Source: CAWCQC01 sp963819905 (lineage in GTDB: Bacteria; Actinomycetota; Thermoleophilia; Gaiellales; Gaiellaceae). Taken from it: DNA of 64,000 nt. The DNA is taken from contig CAWFXP010000009.1 of assembly GCA_963819905.1 (NCBI GenBank), positions 310,001 to 374,000 of the forward strand, read 5' to 3'. The notes beneath the pieces were generated by a model that had not been told where the DNA came from, searched no databases, and worked only from the letters and a program-made list of their open reading frames with translations. Below are positions 51,904 through 61,018 of this stretch, piece by piece. The translations under genes were made by a program, and so were the position numbers. Within the stretch, counting starts at the first letter, position 1; each line of letters opens with the position of its first letter.

Positions 51904-54207
51904 GTGCCGCGCCTCGAGGATCCGCGGCTCCTGGCCGGGCGAGGGTGCTTCCTCGCAGATCTGCCCTTCCCGGACGGGCTTCATGCAGCCTTCGTCCGCT
52001 CGCCGCTCCCCCACGCGGACATCGCGGGGATCGACGCGGACGCGGCCCGGGGGGTGGACGGTGTCGTGGCCGTCCTCACGGCGGCCGATCTCCCCCACGT
52101 TCCGCTCGTCGATCTCCTCCCGATCGACGGGCTGCGAAAGACGCCGCAGCATGCCCTGGCGAGCGGGCGTGCGCGATTCGCCGGCGAGGCGGTCGCGCTC
52201 GTCCTCGCGCGTGACCGCTACGAGGCGGAGGACGGAGCAGAGCTCGTCGAGGTGGACTATTCGCCGCTGCCACATGTCGTCGACGCGGAGGCGGCGGCGG
52301 CTCCGGGAGCGCCGCTTCTCTTTCCCGAGCTCGAGTCGAACGTCGTCTACCGCGCTCTGCGCACGAGCGGCGACCCGGACGCCGCTTTCGGGCGGGCCGC
52401 CCACGTCGCGACCGCGGTCTTCCATGGGAACCGGTACACGGCGGTGCCGCTCGAGGGGCGGGGATGCGCAGCGTCGTACGAGCCCTCGAGCGGGGAGCTC
52501 ACCGTCTGGAGCTCGACGCAGTCGCCGCACCTCCTCCGCCGGCGCCTGGCGATGGCGACCGGCATCGGGGAGGCGAGGATCCGCGTGATCACGCCGGACG
52601 TTGGCGGCGGGTTCGGCCAGAAGATCCCGCTGCACCCCGAGGAGCTCGCGGTCGCGCTCGCGGCCCGCGTGACCGGCCGTACGGTCGTCTGGATCGAGGA
52701 CCGGCGCGAGAACCTGCTCGCCGCGCCTCACGCCAAGGAGCAGCGGATCGAGAGCGAGCTCGCACTCGGTCCGGACGGCGGGTTTCTCGCCCTCCGCACG
52801 AGGATCGTCGGCGACGCCGGGGCCTACTCGTTCAACAACGCGAGCGCGCTCATCGAGCCGTACCTCGCCGCCGGCCTCATGCCGGGCGTCTACCGGATAC
52901 GGAACCTCGCCAGCGAGGTCCTCGCGGTCGTCACGAACAAGGCGCCCGTCGCGCCGTACCGGGGCGTCGGCTGGACGGCCGGGCACTGCGCCCGGGAGCT
53001 CCTGATCGACCAGGCCGCCCGCGAGCTCGACCTCGACCCTGTCGAGCTGCGACGGCGCAATCTCGTGCGTCCCGACGAGTTCCCCTACGAGTCGGCGACC
53101 GGGATGGTCTACGACTCCGGAAGCTTCCGCGAGTCCCTCGACCTGGCGTGCGAGGCGATCGGCTACGACGACTTCCGGGCGGAGCAGCGGGCCGCCCGGG
53201 CGACCGGGCGCTGCGTCGGGATCGGGGTCAGTCCCTATGTCGAGCCGACCGGCTGGGGCACGGAGGGAAGCGCCCAGTCGAGCTGGGTCCTCGTCTCGCA
53301 CGATGCGGCACGGGTGACGCTCGAGCCCTCGGGCGAGGTGACGGTCGCGATCGGGACGCCTTCCCAGGGCCAGGGCCACCGCACGACGGTCGCGCAGATC
53401 GTCGCGGACGTGCTCGGGGCCGCCGTCGAGGACGTCTCCCTGGTGGCGAACGACACGGCGGCGACGCCGATCTCCATTCCCGGGACGCGTGCGAGCCGGA
53501 CGGCGGTCGTGCTCGGCGGCGCAGTTCTGAAGGCGGCCGTCGAGCTCCGCGAGCGGCTGCTCGCGATCGCCGGCGTCCTGCTCGAGACGGATCCCGCGGA
53601 TCTCGAGGTGGTCGACGGCGGCGTTGCTCTGCGGGACGCACCCAGCCGTGTGGTCTCGCTTCGTGAGCTTGCGGAAACGGCGTACTTCCAGCCCTGGATC
53701 CGCGACGCCGTCGCGGAACCGGACCTGTCCACCTCGGCGTTTCACGACCCCAGGGCGACCTACGCGAACGGCTGTATCGTCGCGGTCGTGGACGTCGACC
53801 GAGGCACAGGCCGGGTGACCGTCCGCCGAGTGGTCGCGGTCGAGGACTGCGGCACGGTGCTGAACCCGGAGATCGTCGAGGGGCAGGTGCGCGGCGCCGT
53901 GGCGCAGGGGATCGGCGGCGCGCTCCTCGAGCGCCTGGTCTACGACGAGGACGGGCAGCCCCGCTCGAGCACGCTCATGGACTACTTGCTACCGAGCGCG
54001 ACCGACGTCCCGTCCATCGACGTCCTGCACTGCGTATCCCCGTCTCCCCTCACCCCCGGTGGGATCAAGGGCATGGGCGAGTCCGGGCTGATCGCGACGC
54101 CCGCCGCGGTCGCGAACGCGGTCGCCGACGCGTTGGCCCCGTTCGGGGCGAAGGTCGATCGGCTTCCGCTCACACCCGAGCTGGCTTCCGACCTACTCAC
54201 CACCTGA
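51904..54207 (+). CDS. Molybdenum hydroxylase large subunit (xanthine dehydrogenase family)
   Basis: A 767-residue molybdopterin-binding subunit of the XDH/CoxL family, which adds a hydroxyl group from water to N-heterocycles or aldehydes. Motifs are the N-terminal PRLEDPRLLAGRGCF, GGGFGQKIP, the PYRGVGWT substrate loop, TPSQGQGHRTT, and the catalytic Glu in KGMGESGL. It lacks the CoxL AYxCSFR loop, so it is not a CO dehydrogenase. Chains M and S follow after an inserted hydrolase gene. Start GTG 51,904 is the only one in frame near the conserved region. Confidence 0.92.
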   Translation: MPRLEDPRLLAGRGCFLADLPFPDGLHAAFVRSPLPHADIAGIDADAARGVDGVVAVLTAADLPHVPLVDLLPIDGLRKTPQHALASGRARFAGEAVALVLARDRYEAEDGAELVEVDYSPLPHVVDAEAAAAPGAPLLFPELESNVVYRALRTSGDPDAAFGRAAHVATAVFHGNRYTAVPLEGRGCAASYEPSSGELTVWSSTQSPHLLRRRLAMATGIGEARIRVITPDVGGGFGQKIPLHPEELAVALAARVTGRTVVWIEDRRENLLAAPHAKEQRIESELALGPDGGFLALRTRIVGDAGAYSFNNASALIEPYLAAGLMPGVYRIRNLASEVLAVVTNKAPVAPYRGVGWTAGHCARELLIDQAARELDLDPVELRRRNLVRPDEFPYESATGMVYDSGSFRESLDLACEAIGYDDFRAEQRAARATGRCVGIGVSPYVEPTGWGTEGSAQSSWVLVSHDAARVTLEPSGEVTVAIGTPSQGQGHRTTVAQIVADVLGAAVEDVSLVANDTAATPISIPGTRASRTAVVLGGAVLKAAVELRERLLAIAGVLLETDPADLEVVDGGVALRDAPSRVVSLRELAETAYFQPWIRDAVAEPDLSTSAFHDPRATYANGCIVAVVDVDRGTGRVTVRRVVAVEDCGTVLNPEIVEGQVRGAVAQGIGGALLERLVYDEDGQPRSSTLMDYLLPSATDVPSIDVLHCVSPSPLTPGGIKGMGESGLIATPAAVANAVADALAPFGAKVDRLPLTPELASDLLTT

Positions 54208-54219
54208 AAGCGAGGATCC

Positions 54220-55002
54220 ATGTACACGATCACGCCGATGGTCGTCGCCCTCGGCCCGCAGCGCGAGAAGAGCCGCTTCACCTACATGCACAACTTCGGG
54301 GACAAGGTCGACATCCCGTACGTCTCGTGGCTCATCCGCGGCGAGGGGCGAATCATCCTCGTCGACGCGGGCTGCTCGGCCGACGACTACCGGACGCAGA
54401 TACGGGGCGAGGGCCCGCTCATGCTGGCGGGCGAGCGGTTCCAGGACGTCGTCGACGTGAAGCCGATCGAGGAGCACTTCGCGGAGCAGGGGCTCACCTT
54501 CGACGACGTCGACACGTTCGTGCAGACGCATCTCGACTGGGATCACTGCATGAACACGCCGAAGTTCGGGACCTCGAAGATCCTGATCCAGAAGGCCGAG
54601 TGGGAGCGGATTCCCGTCCATCCGCTGTTCAACTCGACGTACGCCCCGAAGTCGCACTACAAGGTGATCGGCGGCCTGAACGTCGAGTTCGTCGAGGGCG
54701 ACGTGGAGATCTCGAAGGGCGTGAGGACGATGCTGACCCCGGGTCACAGCCCCGGGGGCCAGTCGGTCGTGGTCGACACGGACGACGGCACGTACGTCAT
54801 CGCCGGCATGTGCACGATCCGCGAGAACTTCTACCCTCCGGAGGAGGTGCTCGCGAAGGGCACGTACAAGGTGATCCCCACCGGCATGCACACCGATCCG
54901 ATCCTCTGCTACGACTCGATGCTGCGCATCCTCGACGTGGGCAAGGACAAGGTGCTGCCCTTCCACGACGACGCCGTGCTGACGATGGGGACCCTCGGCT
55001 GA
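54220..55002 (+). CDS. Metallo-beta-lactamase-fold hydrolase (lactonase-like)
   Basis: A 260-residue MBL protein with the zinc motif THLDWDHCMN (HxxxDH), PGHSPGGQ and PFHDDAV. It is close in pattern to N-acyl-homoserine lactonases, the family that also contains 4-pyridoxolactonase of vitamin B6 degradation. Its place between the large and medium subunits of the ring hydroxylase suggests it opens a lactone or lactam product of that enzyme. The quorum-quenching role is only an alternative. The stop overlaps the next gene as CTGA. Confidence 0.85.
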   Translation: MYTITPMVVALGPQREKSRFTYMHNFGDKVDIPYVSWLIRGEGRIILVDAGCSADDYRTQIRGEGPLMLAGERFQDVVDVKPIEEHFAEQGLTFDDVDTFVQTHLDWDHCMNTPKFGTSKILIQKAEWERIPVHPLFNSTYAPKSHYKVIGGLNVEFVEGDVEISKGVRTMLTPGHSPGGQSVVVDTDDGTYVIAGMCTIRENFYPPEEVLAKGTYKVIPTGMHTDPILCYDSMLRILDVGKDKVLPFHDDAVLTMGTLG

Positions 55003-55878
55003 AGCCGGCCCGCTTCGACTACTACGCGCCGGAGACGATCGAGGAGACCTGCGACCTCCTCGCCCGGTACGGCGACGACGCGAAGGTGCTCGCCGGCGGA
55101 CAGAGCCTCGGTCCCCTTCTCAACCTGCGTCTCGCCACGCCTGCAGTCATCGTCGACGTCAACGGGGTTTCCGGCCTGGACGGCGTCGCTACCGGCGACG
55201 GCTTGCGGCTCGGGGCGCTCGTCAGACAGCGGATTCTCGAGCAGGACGAGCGGATACGGGCCACCTGCCCCCTCCTCGCGGAGGCGGCGCCCCTGATCGG
55301 CCACGTGGCGATCCGAAACCGCGGCACGGTCGGCGGCAGCATCGCCCACGCCGACCCGGCGGCCGAGCTCCCGGCCGTCGTCACGGCGCTCGACGCGGAG
55401 CTCGAGCTGGTGAGCGTGCGCGGGTCGCGGGTCGCGAAGCCGAGCGAGCTGTTCGACATGCCGCTCACGACGACCATCGCTCCGGACGAGCTGCTCGTCG
55501 GCGTTCTCGTCCCGGCGGTCGCGCCGCGCACGGGTCACGGCCTGGCTCGAGGTCGCGGAGAGGCACGGCGACTTCGCGCTCGCGGGCGTCGCCGTCGCCG
55601 TCTCTCTTTCGGAGGATGGAACGATCGGCAGGGCGCGAATCGCCTGTGCCGGCGTGGCACCGGTGCCGTTCGACGCGCGTGAAGCGGCCGCACAGCTCGA
55701 GGGGCGGCGACCGTCGTCGAGCCTGCTCGACGAGGCGGCTGCCTCGGTCGGCGCGACCTGTGATCCCTCGTCCGACGTCCACGCCTCGTCCGCCTACCGG
55801 CGCCGGGCTATCCAGGTGCTGGCCCGCCGGGCCCTCGAACGGGCACTCGCCCTCGCTCAGGCCGGCGATGGTGCATAG
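54999..55878 (+). CDS. Molybdenum hydroxylase FAD-binding subunit (CoxM-like), one frameshift
   Basis: The FAD subunit passes electrons from the iron-sulfur centres. It has VLAGGQSLGPLLNLRL, IRNRGTVGGSIAHADPAAELP and PDELLVGVLVP. Near 55,544 an extra G (CACGGCCTGG) breaks the frame. Correction restores HAWLEVAERHGDFALAGVA and a tail ending at 55,878 (about 290 residues). The usual N-terminal Met of this family corresponds to CTG 54,999, which overlaps the preceding stop (CTGA). No ATG or GTG is available. Confidence 0.87.
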
Positions 55879-56347
55879 GCGCGACGTCACGATCGTGGTG
55901 AACGAGGTGGTCTGCGAGCGGACCGTGGACGTCCGCCGGACGCTCGCCGACTTCCTCCGCGACGACCTTCGCCTGACCGGAACCCATCTCGGCTGCGAGC
56001 ACGGCGTCTGCGGTGCGTGCACGGTCCTGCTCGATGGCGCGAGCGTCCGCTCGTGCATCCTCTTCGCCGTCCAGGCGGACGGCCGGCGGGTCACGACCGT
56101 CGAGTCACTGGCGCCGGGGGCCGGCGAGCTGCACCCGTTGCAGGAGGCCTTCCGACGTCGCCACGGGCTGCAGTGCGGTTTCTGCACGCCCGGATTCCTG
56201 ATGACGGCCTACGAGCTCCTGCGCGACACGCGGGGCCCGGACGACGAGCTCATCCGCCGCACGATCTCCGGGAACCTCTGTCGTTGCACGGGCTACCAGG
56301 GCATCGTCGAGGCGATCCATCTCGCCGACGAGCTCTGGCAACGGTAG
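55868..56347 (+). CDS. Molybdenum hydroxylase [2Fe-2S] subunit (CoxS-like)
   Basis: A 159-residue protein with two iron-sulfur clusters. The plant-type cluster is GCEHGVCGACTVLLDG with a further Cys at SCILF, and the second cluster is CGFCTPGF plus GNLCRCTGY. All eight Cys are present. It completes the three-subunit enzyme. It overlaps the FAD subunit gene by 11 bases and ends 5 bases before a convergent gene. Confidence 0.93.
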   Translation: MVHRRDVTIVVNEVVCERTVDVRRTLADFLRDDLRLTGTHLGCEHGVCGACTVLLDGASVRSCILFAVQADGRRVTTVESLAPGAGELHPLQEAFRRRHGLQCGFCTPGFLMTAYELLRDTRGPDDELIRRTISGNLCRCTGYQGIVEAIHLADELWQR

Positions 56348-56351
56348 GAGC

Positions 56352-57410
56352 TCAGCGCCAGGCGAGCCCGGTGGCCTCGAGGGGGAGCACGTAGGCCGCC
56401 TCGGAGCGCTCGGCGCCGGCGATCACGATCTCGTCTCCGGTCGAGCGCGCGAACCACGCGCCGTCAGGTGACCACGCGAAGCCGCTCACCGGAACGAGCT
56501 CGAGCGCGATTCGCCGACGTGGCGCATCGACGACGAGGAGCTCGATGGCGCTGCGCGGAAAGCCGACCGCGATCTCGCGTCCCGTCGGGCTGAAGCGAAC
56601 GAGCTCGCCGAGGACGCCGCGTCCGGGAACGACGAGCAGCGGGAGGGACACCGCCCCCACGAGGGTCCCCTCGCGCCACAGCTCGAGAACGGCCCGGGGG
56701 AACGTGTCGCTGAACGACGCGACCGCCACCGCGAGGAGGCCGTCGGGCGCGCGGTCGAAGCCGAGCACGTCGATCCTGGCGTCGGGCAGGCGAAACGGCC
56801 CGTTCAGATCGAGCGGGCCGAGGATCGCTTGGCCTTCCTCGAGCACGCTGTCGGCGACCGGCTCGTCGGGGCGGGTGAGCACGCTGTCGTTGCCGAGGGC
56901 CGGGCGGCAGCCGCGGACCGAGCGCCGTCGATCCGTCTCGAGGGTGAGCACGGTGGTCGTCCCGTCGGGCCCGCACCACGCGAGCTGCTCGCCGTCAGGC
57001 GACCAGCTCGGATCGCCCTGGACGAAGCCGAGCTCGCGCAGAAGCTCCGGGGGGTCGCCGAGGCGGGCCAGCCAGAGCTCGTCCCAGAGGCCGTGATGGC
57101 CGCGTGTAACGGCTGCCAGCCGGCCCGTGGGCGCGGCCCACAGGTCGCACGTCGACCTCGGCCCTTCCTCGCCGAGGCTCGCGTCGTCGAGGCTGACGGT
57201 CTGGAGCCGGCAGGCGGCGCCGGCGGCGAACGTGAGCGTGCCGGCGAGCGAGCCCGGCTGAGGGACGCCGGGGCCTGCGAGCTGGGGCTTCGGCGCGGCG
57301 GCGGGGCGCTTCGTCTCGCCCCCGGACCCGAGCACCGCGTCGATGGCGACGGCGATCGCGATCGCGACGACCGCCGCGAGAGCCGCCCGGCCGGCCCAGA
57401 GCCGGATCAG
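56352..57410 (-). CDS. Membrane-anchored beta-propeller-like protein of unknown function
   Basis: I do not recognise a named family. An N-terminal hydrophobic segment (GRAALAAVVAIAIAVAIDAV) is followed by repeated WD40/TolB-like strands containing WSPDGEQLAW, FSPTGREIAV and WSPDGAWFA, so an extracytoplasmic propeller is likely. The first GTG (57,335) would cut off the membrane segment. CTG at 57,410 has a GGGAGG ribosome site 6 bases upstream and is preferred. It begins 16 bases after acs and is probably co-transcribed. Confidence 0.65.
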   Translation of the reverse strand: MIRLWAGRAALAAVVAIAIAVAIDAVLGSGGETKRPAAAPKPQLAGPGVPQPGSLAGTLTFAAGAACRLQTVSLDDASLGEEGPRSTCDLWAAPTGRLAAVTRGHHGLWDELWLARLGDPPELLRELGFVQGDPSWSPDGEQLAWCGPDGTTTVLTLETDRRRSVRGCRPALGNDSVLTRPDEPVADSVLEEGQAILGPLDLNGPFRLPDARIDVLGFDRAPDGLLAVAVASFSDTFPRAVLELWREGTLVGAVSLPLLVVPGRGVLGELVRFSPTGREIAVGFPRSAIELLVVDAPRRRIALELVPVSGFAWSPDGAWFARSTGDEIVIAGAERSEAAYVLPLEATGLAWR

Positions 57411-57426
57411 CGGTCGCCTCCCGGGC

Positions 57427-59403
57427 TCACCGTCCTCGGAGCGCCGCGTCGGCCTTCTCCTTCAGGTCCTCGACGATCGCCGGGTCGCGGAGGGTGGTCG
57501 TGTCACCGAGGTCCTCGCCGTCGGCGATGTTGCGAAGCAGTCGGCGCATGATCTTTCCCGACCGGGTCTTCGGCAGGTCGTCTCCGAAGAGAACGGCGGC
57601 CGGGCGGGCGATCTTGCCGATCTTCTCGGCGACGAAGTCGCGCAGCTCGGAGGCGAGGTCGTCTGAGGGCCCGAAGCCGCTCTTGAGCAGGACGAAGCAG
57701 ACGATCTGCTGGCCCCGCTGCGGGTCGGTGGCGCCGGTCGCTGCCGCCTCCGCGACCGACGGGTGCTCGACGAGGGTCGATTCGATCTCGGTCGTCGAGA
57801 GGCGGTGGCCGGCGACGTTGATCACGTCGTCGATCCGCCCCATCAGCCAGAAATACCCGTCCTCGTCCTGCTTCGCGCCGTCTCCGGTGACGTAGACGGA
57901 CGGTCCGTACTTCGAGAAGTAGGTCTCGACGTAGCGCTCGTCGTCACCGAACAGCGTGCGGAACATGCCCGGCCACGGGCGCTTCACGACCAGGAAGCCG
58001 CCGTCGCCCTGCCTCACCGGGGCGCCACTCTCGCCCACGATCTCGGGCTGGATGCCCGGAAACGGGATGGTCGCCGACCCGGGCTTCGTCGTGACGACGC
58101 CCGGGAGCGGGGTGATCAGGATGCCTCCGTTCTCGGTCTGCCACCACGTGTCGACGATCGGGCAGCGCCCGCCCCCGATCACCTGCCAGTACCAGACCCA
58201 GGCCTCGGGGTTGATCGGCTCGCCGACCGTGCCGAGCACGCGCAGGGAGGAGAGGTCGTGACGGGCGGGATACGCCTCGCCCATCTTCACGAACGAGCGG
58301 ATGAGCGTCGGCGCCGTGTAGTACGAGGTCACCCCGTAGCGCTCGACGATCTGCCAGTGGCGGTCCCAGTCGGGGTAGGACGGATCGCCCTCGTACATGA
58401 CGCTCGTCGTGCCGTTGTTGAGCGGTCCGTAGACGATGTAGGAGTGGCCGGTGATCCAGCCGACGTCGGCCGCGCACCACCAGACGGAGTCGTCGTGGAT
58501 GTCGAAGATCCACTTGTGCGTCACTGAGGCGTGCAGGAGGTAGCCACCGGTCGTGTGCAGCGCTCCCTTCGGCTTCGCCGTCGAACCGGAGGTGTGCAAC
58601 AGGAAGAGGGTGTCCTCGGCCCCCATGCGCTCGGGCTCGCATTCGTCGGGCATCTCCTCACACAGCTCGTGCCACCAGACGTCGTGCGTCTCCCAGGGGA
58701 CCGGGTTGCCCGTCCGCCGGTAGACGACCACGTGACGGACGTCCGGGGCCCTGGAGCACGCCTGGTCGGCGTTCGCCTTGAGGGGGACGGCGCCACCCTT
58801 GCGCCACCCCTCGTCCTGCGTGATGAGGACGGTCGCGCCAGTGTCCCGGAGGCGCTCCGCGAGGGAGTCGGCCGAGAAGCCGCCGAAGACGACGATGTGC
58901 GGCGCGCCGATCCGGGCGCACGCGAGCATCGCTACGGCCACCTCGGGCACCATCCCCATGTAGATCCCGACCCGGTCGCCCTTCCGGACGCCGAGCGAGC
59001 GCAGGCCGTTCGCGAGACGCGATACGTCGCGCAGCAACTCGGCGTACGTGACGTCACGGGTCTCGCCGGGCGGCTCTCCGACCCAGTGGTAGGCGACCTT
59101 GGAGCCTCGGCCCGCCTCGACATGCCGGTCGAGGCAGCCGTGGGAGGCGTTGAGCTCGCCGTCGGCGAACCACGTGCAGTGAGGAGGATCCCACGCGAGC
59201 CCCTGTGTCGGCTCGCGGTACCAGGCGACGAACTCGCGCGCGAGGCGCGACCAGAACGCCTCGAAATCGGTCTCCGCCTCCCGGTAGACGGCCTCGTCGG
59301 CAATCAGCGCGCCGCGGCGGAACTCGTCGGACGGCGGGAACGTGCGCTGCTCGTGCACGAGGCCCTCGATCAGGGCCAGGGTTTCCGCCTTTGCCTCAGG
59401 CAT
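57427..59403 (-). CDS. acs: Acetyl-CoA synthetase
   Basis: It makes acetyl-CoA from acetate, ATP and CoA through acetyl-AMP. At 658 residues it has the P-loop-like LLHTSGSTAKPKGALH, DTWWQTENGG and YVTGDGAKQDEDGY. The C-terminal PKTRSGKIMRR contains the catalytic Lys that is regulated by acetylation. The N-terminal ACAS_N domain is complete. A ribosome site (AAAGGA) precedes the ATG. Confidence 0.95.
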   Translation of the reverse strand: MPEAKAETLALIEGLVHEQRTFPPSDEFRRGALIADEAVYREAETDFEAFWSRLAREFVAWYREPTQGLAWDPPHCTWFADGELNASHGCLDRHVEAGRGSKVAYHWVGEPPGETRDVTYAELLRDVSRLANGLRSLGVRKGDRVGIYMGMVPEVAVAMLACARIGAPHIVVFGGFSADSLAERLRDTGATVLITQDEGWRKGGAVPLKANADQACSRAPDVRHVVVYRRTGNPVPWETHDVWWHELCEEMPDECEPERMGAEDTLFLLHTSGSTAKPKGALHTTGGYLLHASVTHKWIFDIHDDSVWWCAADVGWITGHSYIVYGPLNNGTTSVMYEGDPSYPDWDRHWQIVERYGVTSYYTAPTLIRSFVKMGEAYPARHDLSSLRVLGTVGEPINPEAWVWYWQVIGGGRCPIVDTWWQTENGGILITPLPGVVTTKPGSATIPFPGIQPEIVGESGAPVRQGDGGFLVVKRPWPGMFRTLFGDDERYVETYFSKYGPSVYVTGDGAKQDEDGYFWLMGRIDDVINVAGHRLSTTEIESTLVEHPSVAEAAATGATDPQRGQQIVCFVLLKSGFGPSDDLASELRDFVAEKIGKIARPAAVLFGDDLPKTRSGKIMRRLLRNIADGEDLGDTTTLRDPAIVEDLKEKADAALRGR

Positions 59404-59485
59404 GGAGCGTCGTCCTTTCTCGGTTGGCCGTCGCGATGGATGGTAAACGCGTGCGGTCCGCCTGGCTGACCGGCGGCCTCCCCGC

Positions 59486-59491
59486 TACCCT
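59486..59491 (+). promoter_or_regulatory. -10 box of leaderless promoter for the M23 peptidase gene
   Basis: TACCCT is 6 bases before GTG 59,498. It favours that start over the ATG at 59,495, which would leave only three bases. Confidence 0.4.
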
Positions 59492-59497
59492 CCGATG

Positions 59498-61018
59498 GTG
59501 CCGATCCGCCTCGCAGTCGCCGCGCTTGCGGCCGCCGCGCTCTGGTTCGCGGCAGGTGTCGCGCCCGCGGCCGGCGGTGTGAAGGCGTCGGCCACGGCGT
59601 TCGCGGTGCTCGTCGAGGTTGCGGGCCAGGACACCGTCACGGGAGGCTACGCGTCGGCTCCGCCGGCGGCCTCGGGATCGGCCGCCGGGTTCGCCTACCC
59701 CGGCGACGGGAGCGTCGTGACCGTTGGTGTCGCCTCGACGAACGCCCGTACCGGGCCGGGCGCCGCGGCGCATGCGAGCGCGACTGCCAAGGTCGAGAGC
59801 GTTGCCCTCTTCGGCGGCGAGGTGAACATCGCGAGCATCTCGGTGTCGGCCGAGGGCCACGCCGGAAGCTCCGGCGCCTCGGGCGACGTCTCCGCCTCGT
59901 CCGTCTCGGGCTTTGCGGTCGAGGGGAACGGGCTGGCCGTCGGCGCGAACGAGCGGGTCGAGCTCGGGGACTGGGGCTATGCCGTGGTGCTCGAGCAGGC
60001 GGTGCAGCGGGAGGACGGCGCCGGGCCCGGGTTCCGCGGCTTCGTGACCGGCGTCCACATCTACGTGACGAAGAACCACAAGGGGCTTCCGGCGGGGTCA
60101 GAGATCTCGATCGGCTACGCGGAGGCGGCCGTTCAGGCTCCGCCTCCGGTCGACTCCGAGCCGTCCGGCGGTTCCGGCGGTTCCGGAGGCTCAGGGGAGC
60201 CCGGCGGCGGCGGCGGCGGTGCCGGACCCGAGAGCCCGCCGCTCGTCGACGGTGGGGCGCGGGGTCACGACACGAGCCGTGACCCGAGACCGCTCCCGCC
60301 CGGCGCGGATCACGATCAGCCGCCGATCGTCCGCAACCCACCCGCCGACGTTCGACCCGACATCACGGGCGCCGGCTACGTCTTCCCCGTCTACGGCTCG
60401 GCCTCGTTTACGAACGACTTTGGCGCTCCGCGCGCGGACACCGTCTGGCACCACGGAAACGACATCTTCGCGCCCCTCGGGGCGCCGGTCCTGGCTGTCA
60501 CCGGCGGAACGCTGTTTCTGGTCGGCTGGAACGATCTCGGCGGGCAGCGGCTCTGGCTGCGCGACGACCAGGGGCACGAGTACTACTACGCTCACCTCTC
60601 GGCCTTCTCCCCGCTCGCCGTGAACGGCGCCCGCGTGGAGGCGGGAGACGTCGTCGGGTTCGTCGGCACGACGGGCGACGCGGTGGGGACGCCGCCGCAC
60701 CTCCACTTCGAGATCCACCCGCGGGCGCTGCTCGGGCTCGGCTACGACGGCGTGATCAACCCGTACTCGTACCTCGTCGCCTGGCAGGCGGCCCGCGACG
60801 AGAGCTTCCGTGTCTCGATTCCGTCCGAGGCCCGCGGCGGCGCACCGCAGCCCGGCGCCGTCATTCTCGAGAGCCGGGACATCTCGGCAGCGAGCGGGCT
60901 CGATCCGGATGAGCTGACGGAGGCTCGCGCGCTCCCGGCGCTGCTCGAAGAGATCGGCTTCGCGCGTCCGGTCGCGGCGCCGCCGCTCGTCGGCGCCCCG
61001 CCGGGCTTCGCGGCCTGA
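59498..61018 (+). CDS. Secreted M23 (LytM) endopeptidase-domain protein
   Basis: About 506 residues. A signal peptide (LAVAALAAAALWFAAGVAPA) is followed by an Ala/Gly/Ser-rich beta domain (about 30-205), and then by a low-complexity linker of SGG repeats and prolines (about 215-285). The LytM peptidase domain has zinc ligands in WHHGNDIFAP and HLHFEIHP. It should cut peptidoglycan cross-bridges outside the cell, or act as a cell-wall-binding regulator. The N-terminal domain is not one I recognise with certainty. Confidence 0.88.
   Translation: MPIRLAVAALAAAALWFAAGVAPAAGGVKASATAFAVLVEVAGQDTVTGGYASAPPAASGSAAGFAYPGDGSVVTVGVASTNARTGPGAAAHASATAKVESVALFGGEVNIASISVSAEGHAGSSGASGDVSASSVSGFAVEGNGLAVGANERVELGDWGYAVVLEQAVQREDGAGPGFRGFVTGVHIYVTKNHKGLPAGSEISIGYAEAAVQAPPPVDSEPSGGSGGSGGSGEPGGGGGGAGPESPPLVDGGARGHDTSRDPRPLPPGADHDQPPIVRNPPADVRPDITGAGYVFPVYGSASFTNDFGAPRADTVWHHGNDIFAPLGAPVLAVTGGTLFLVGWNDLGGQRLWLRDDQGHEYYYAHLSAFSPLAVNGARVEAGDVVGFVGTTGDAVGTPPHLHFEIHPRALLGLGYDGVINPYSYLVAWQAARDESFRVSIPSEARGGAPQPGAVILESRDISAASGLDPDELTEARALPALLEEIGFARPVAAPPLVGAPPGFAA

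Noticed and set aside
31032..55878. Treating the frameshifted genes as a decaying, non-functional cluster
   Set aside because: All lesions are single G/C insertions and active sites are intact, without deletions or nonsense changes; sequence error explains this better.
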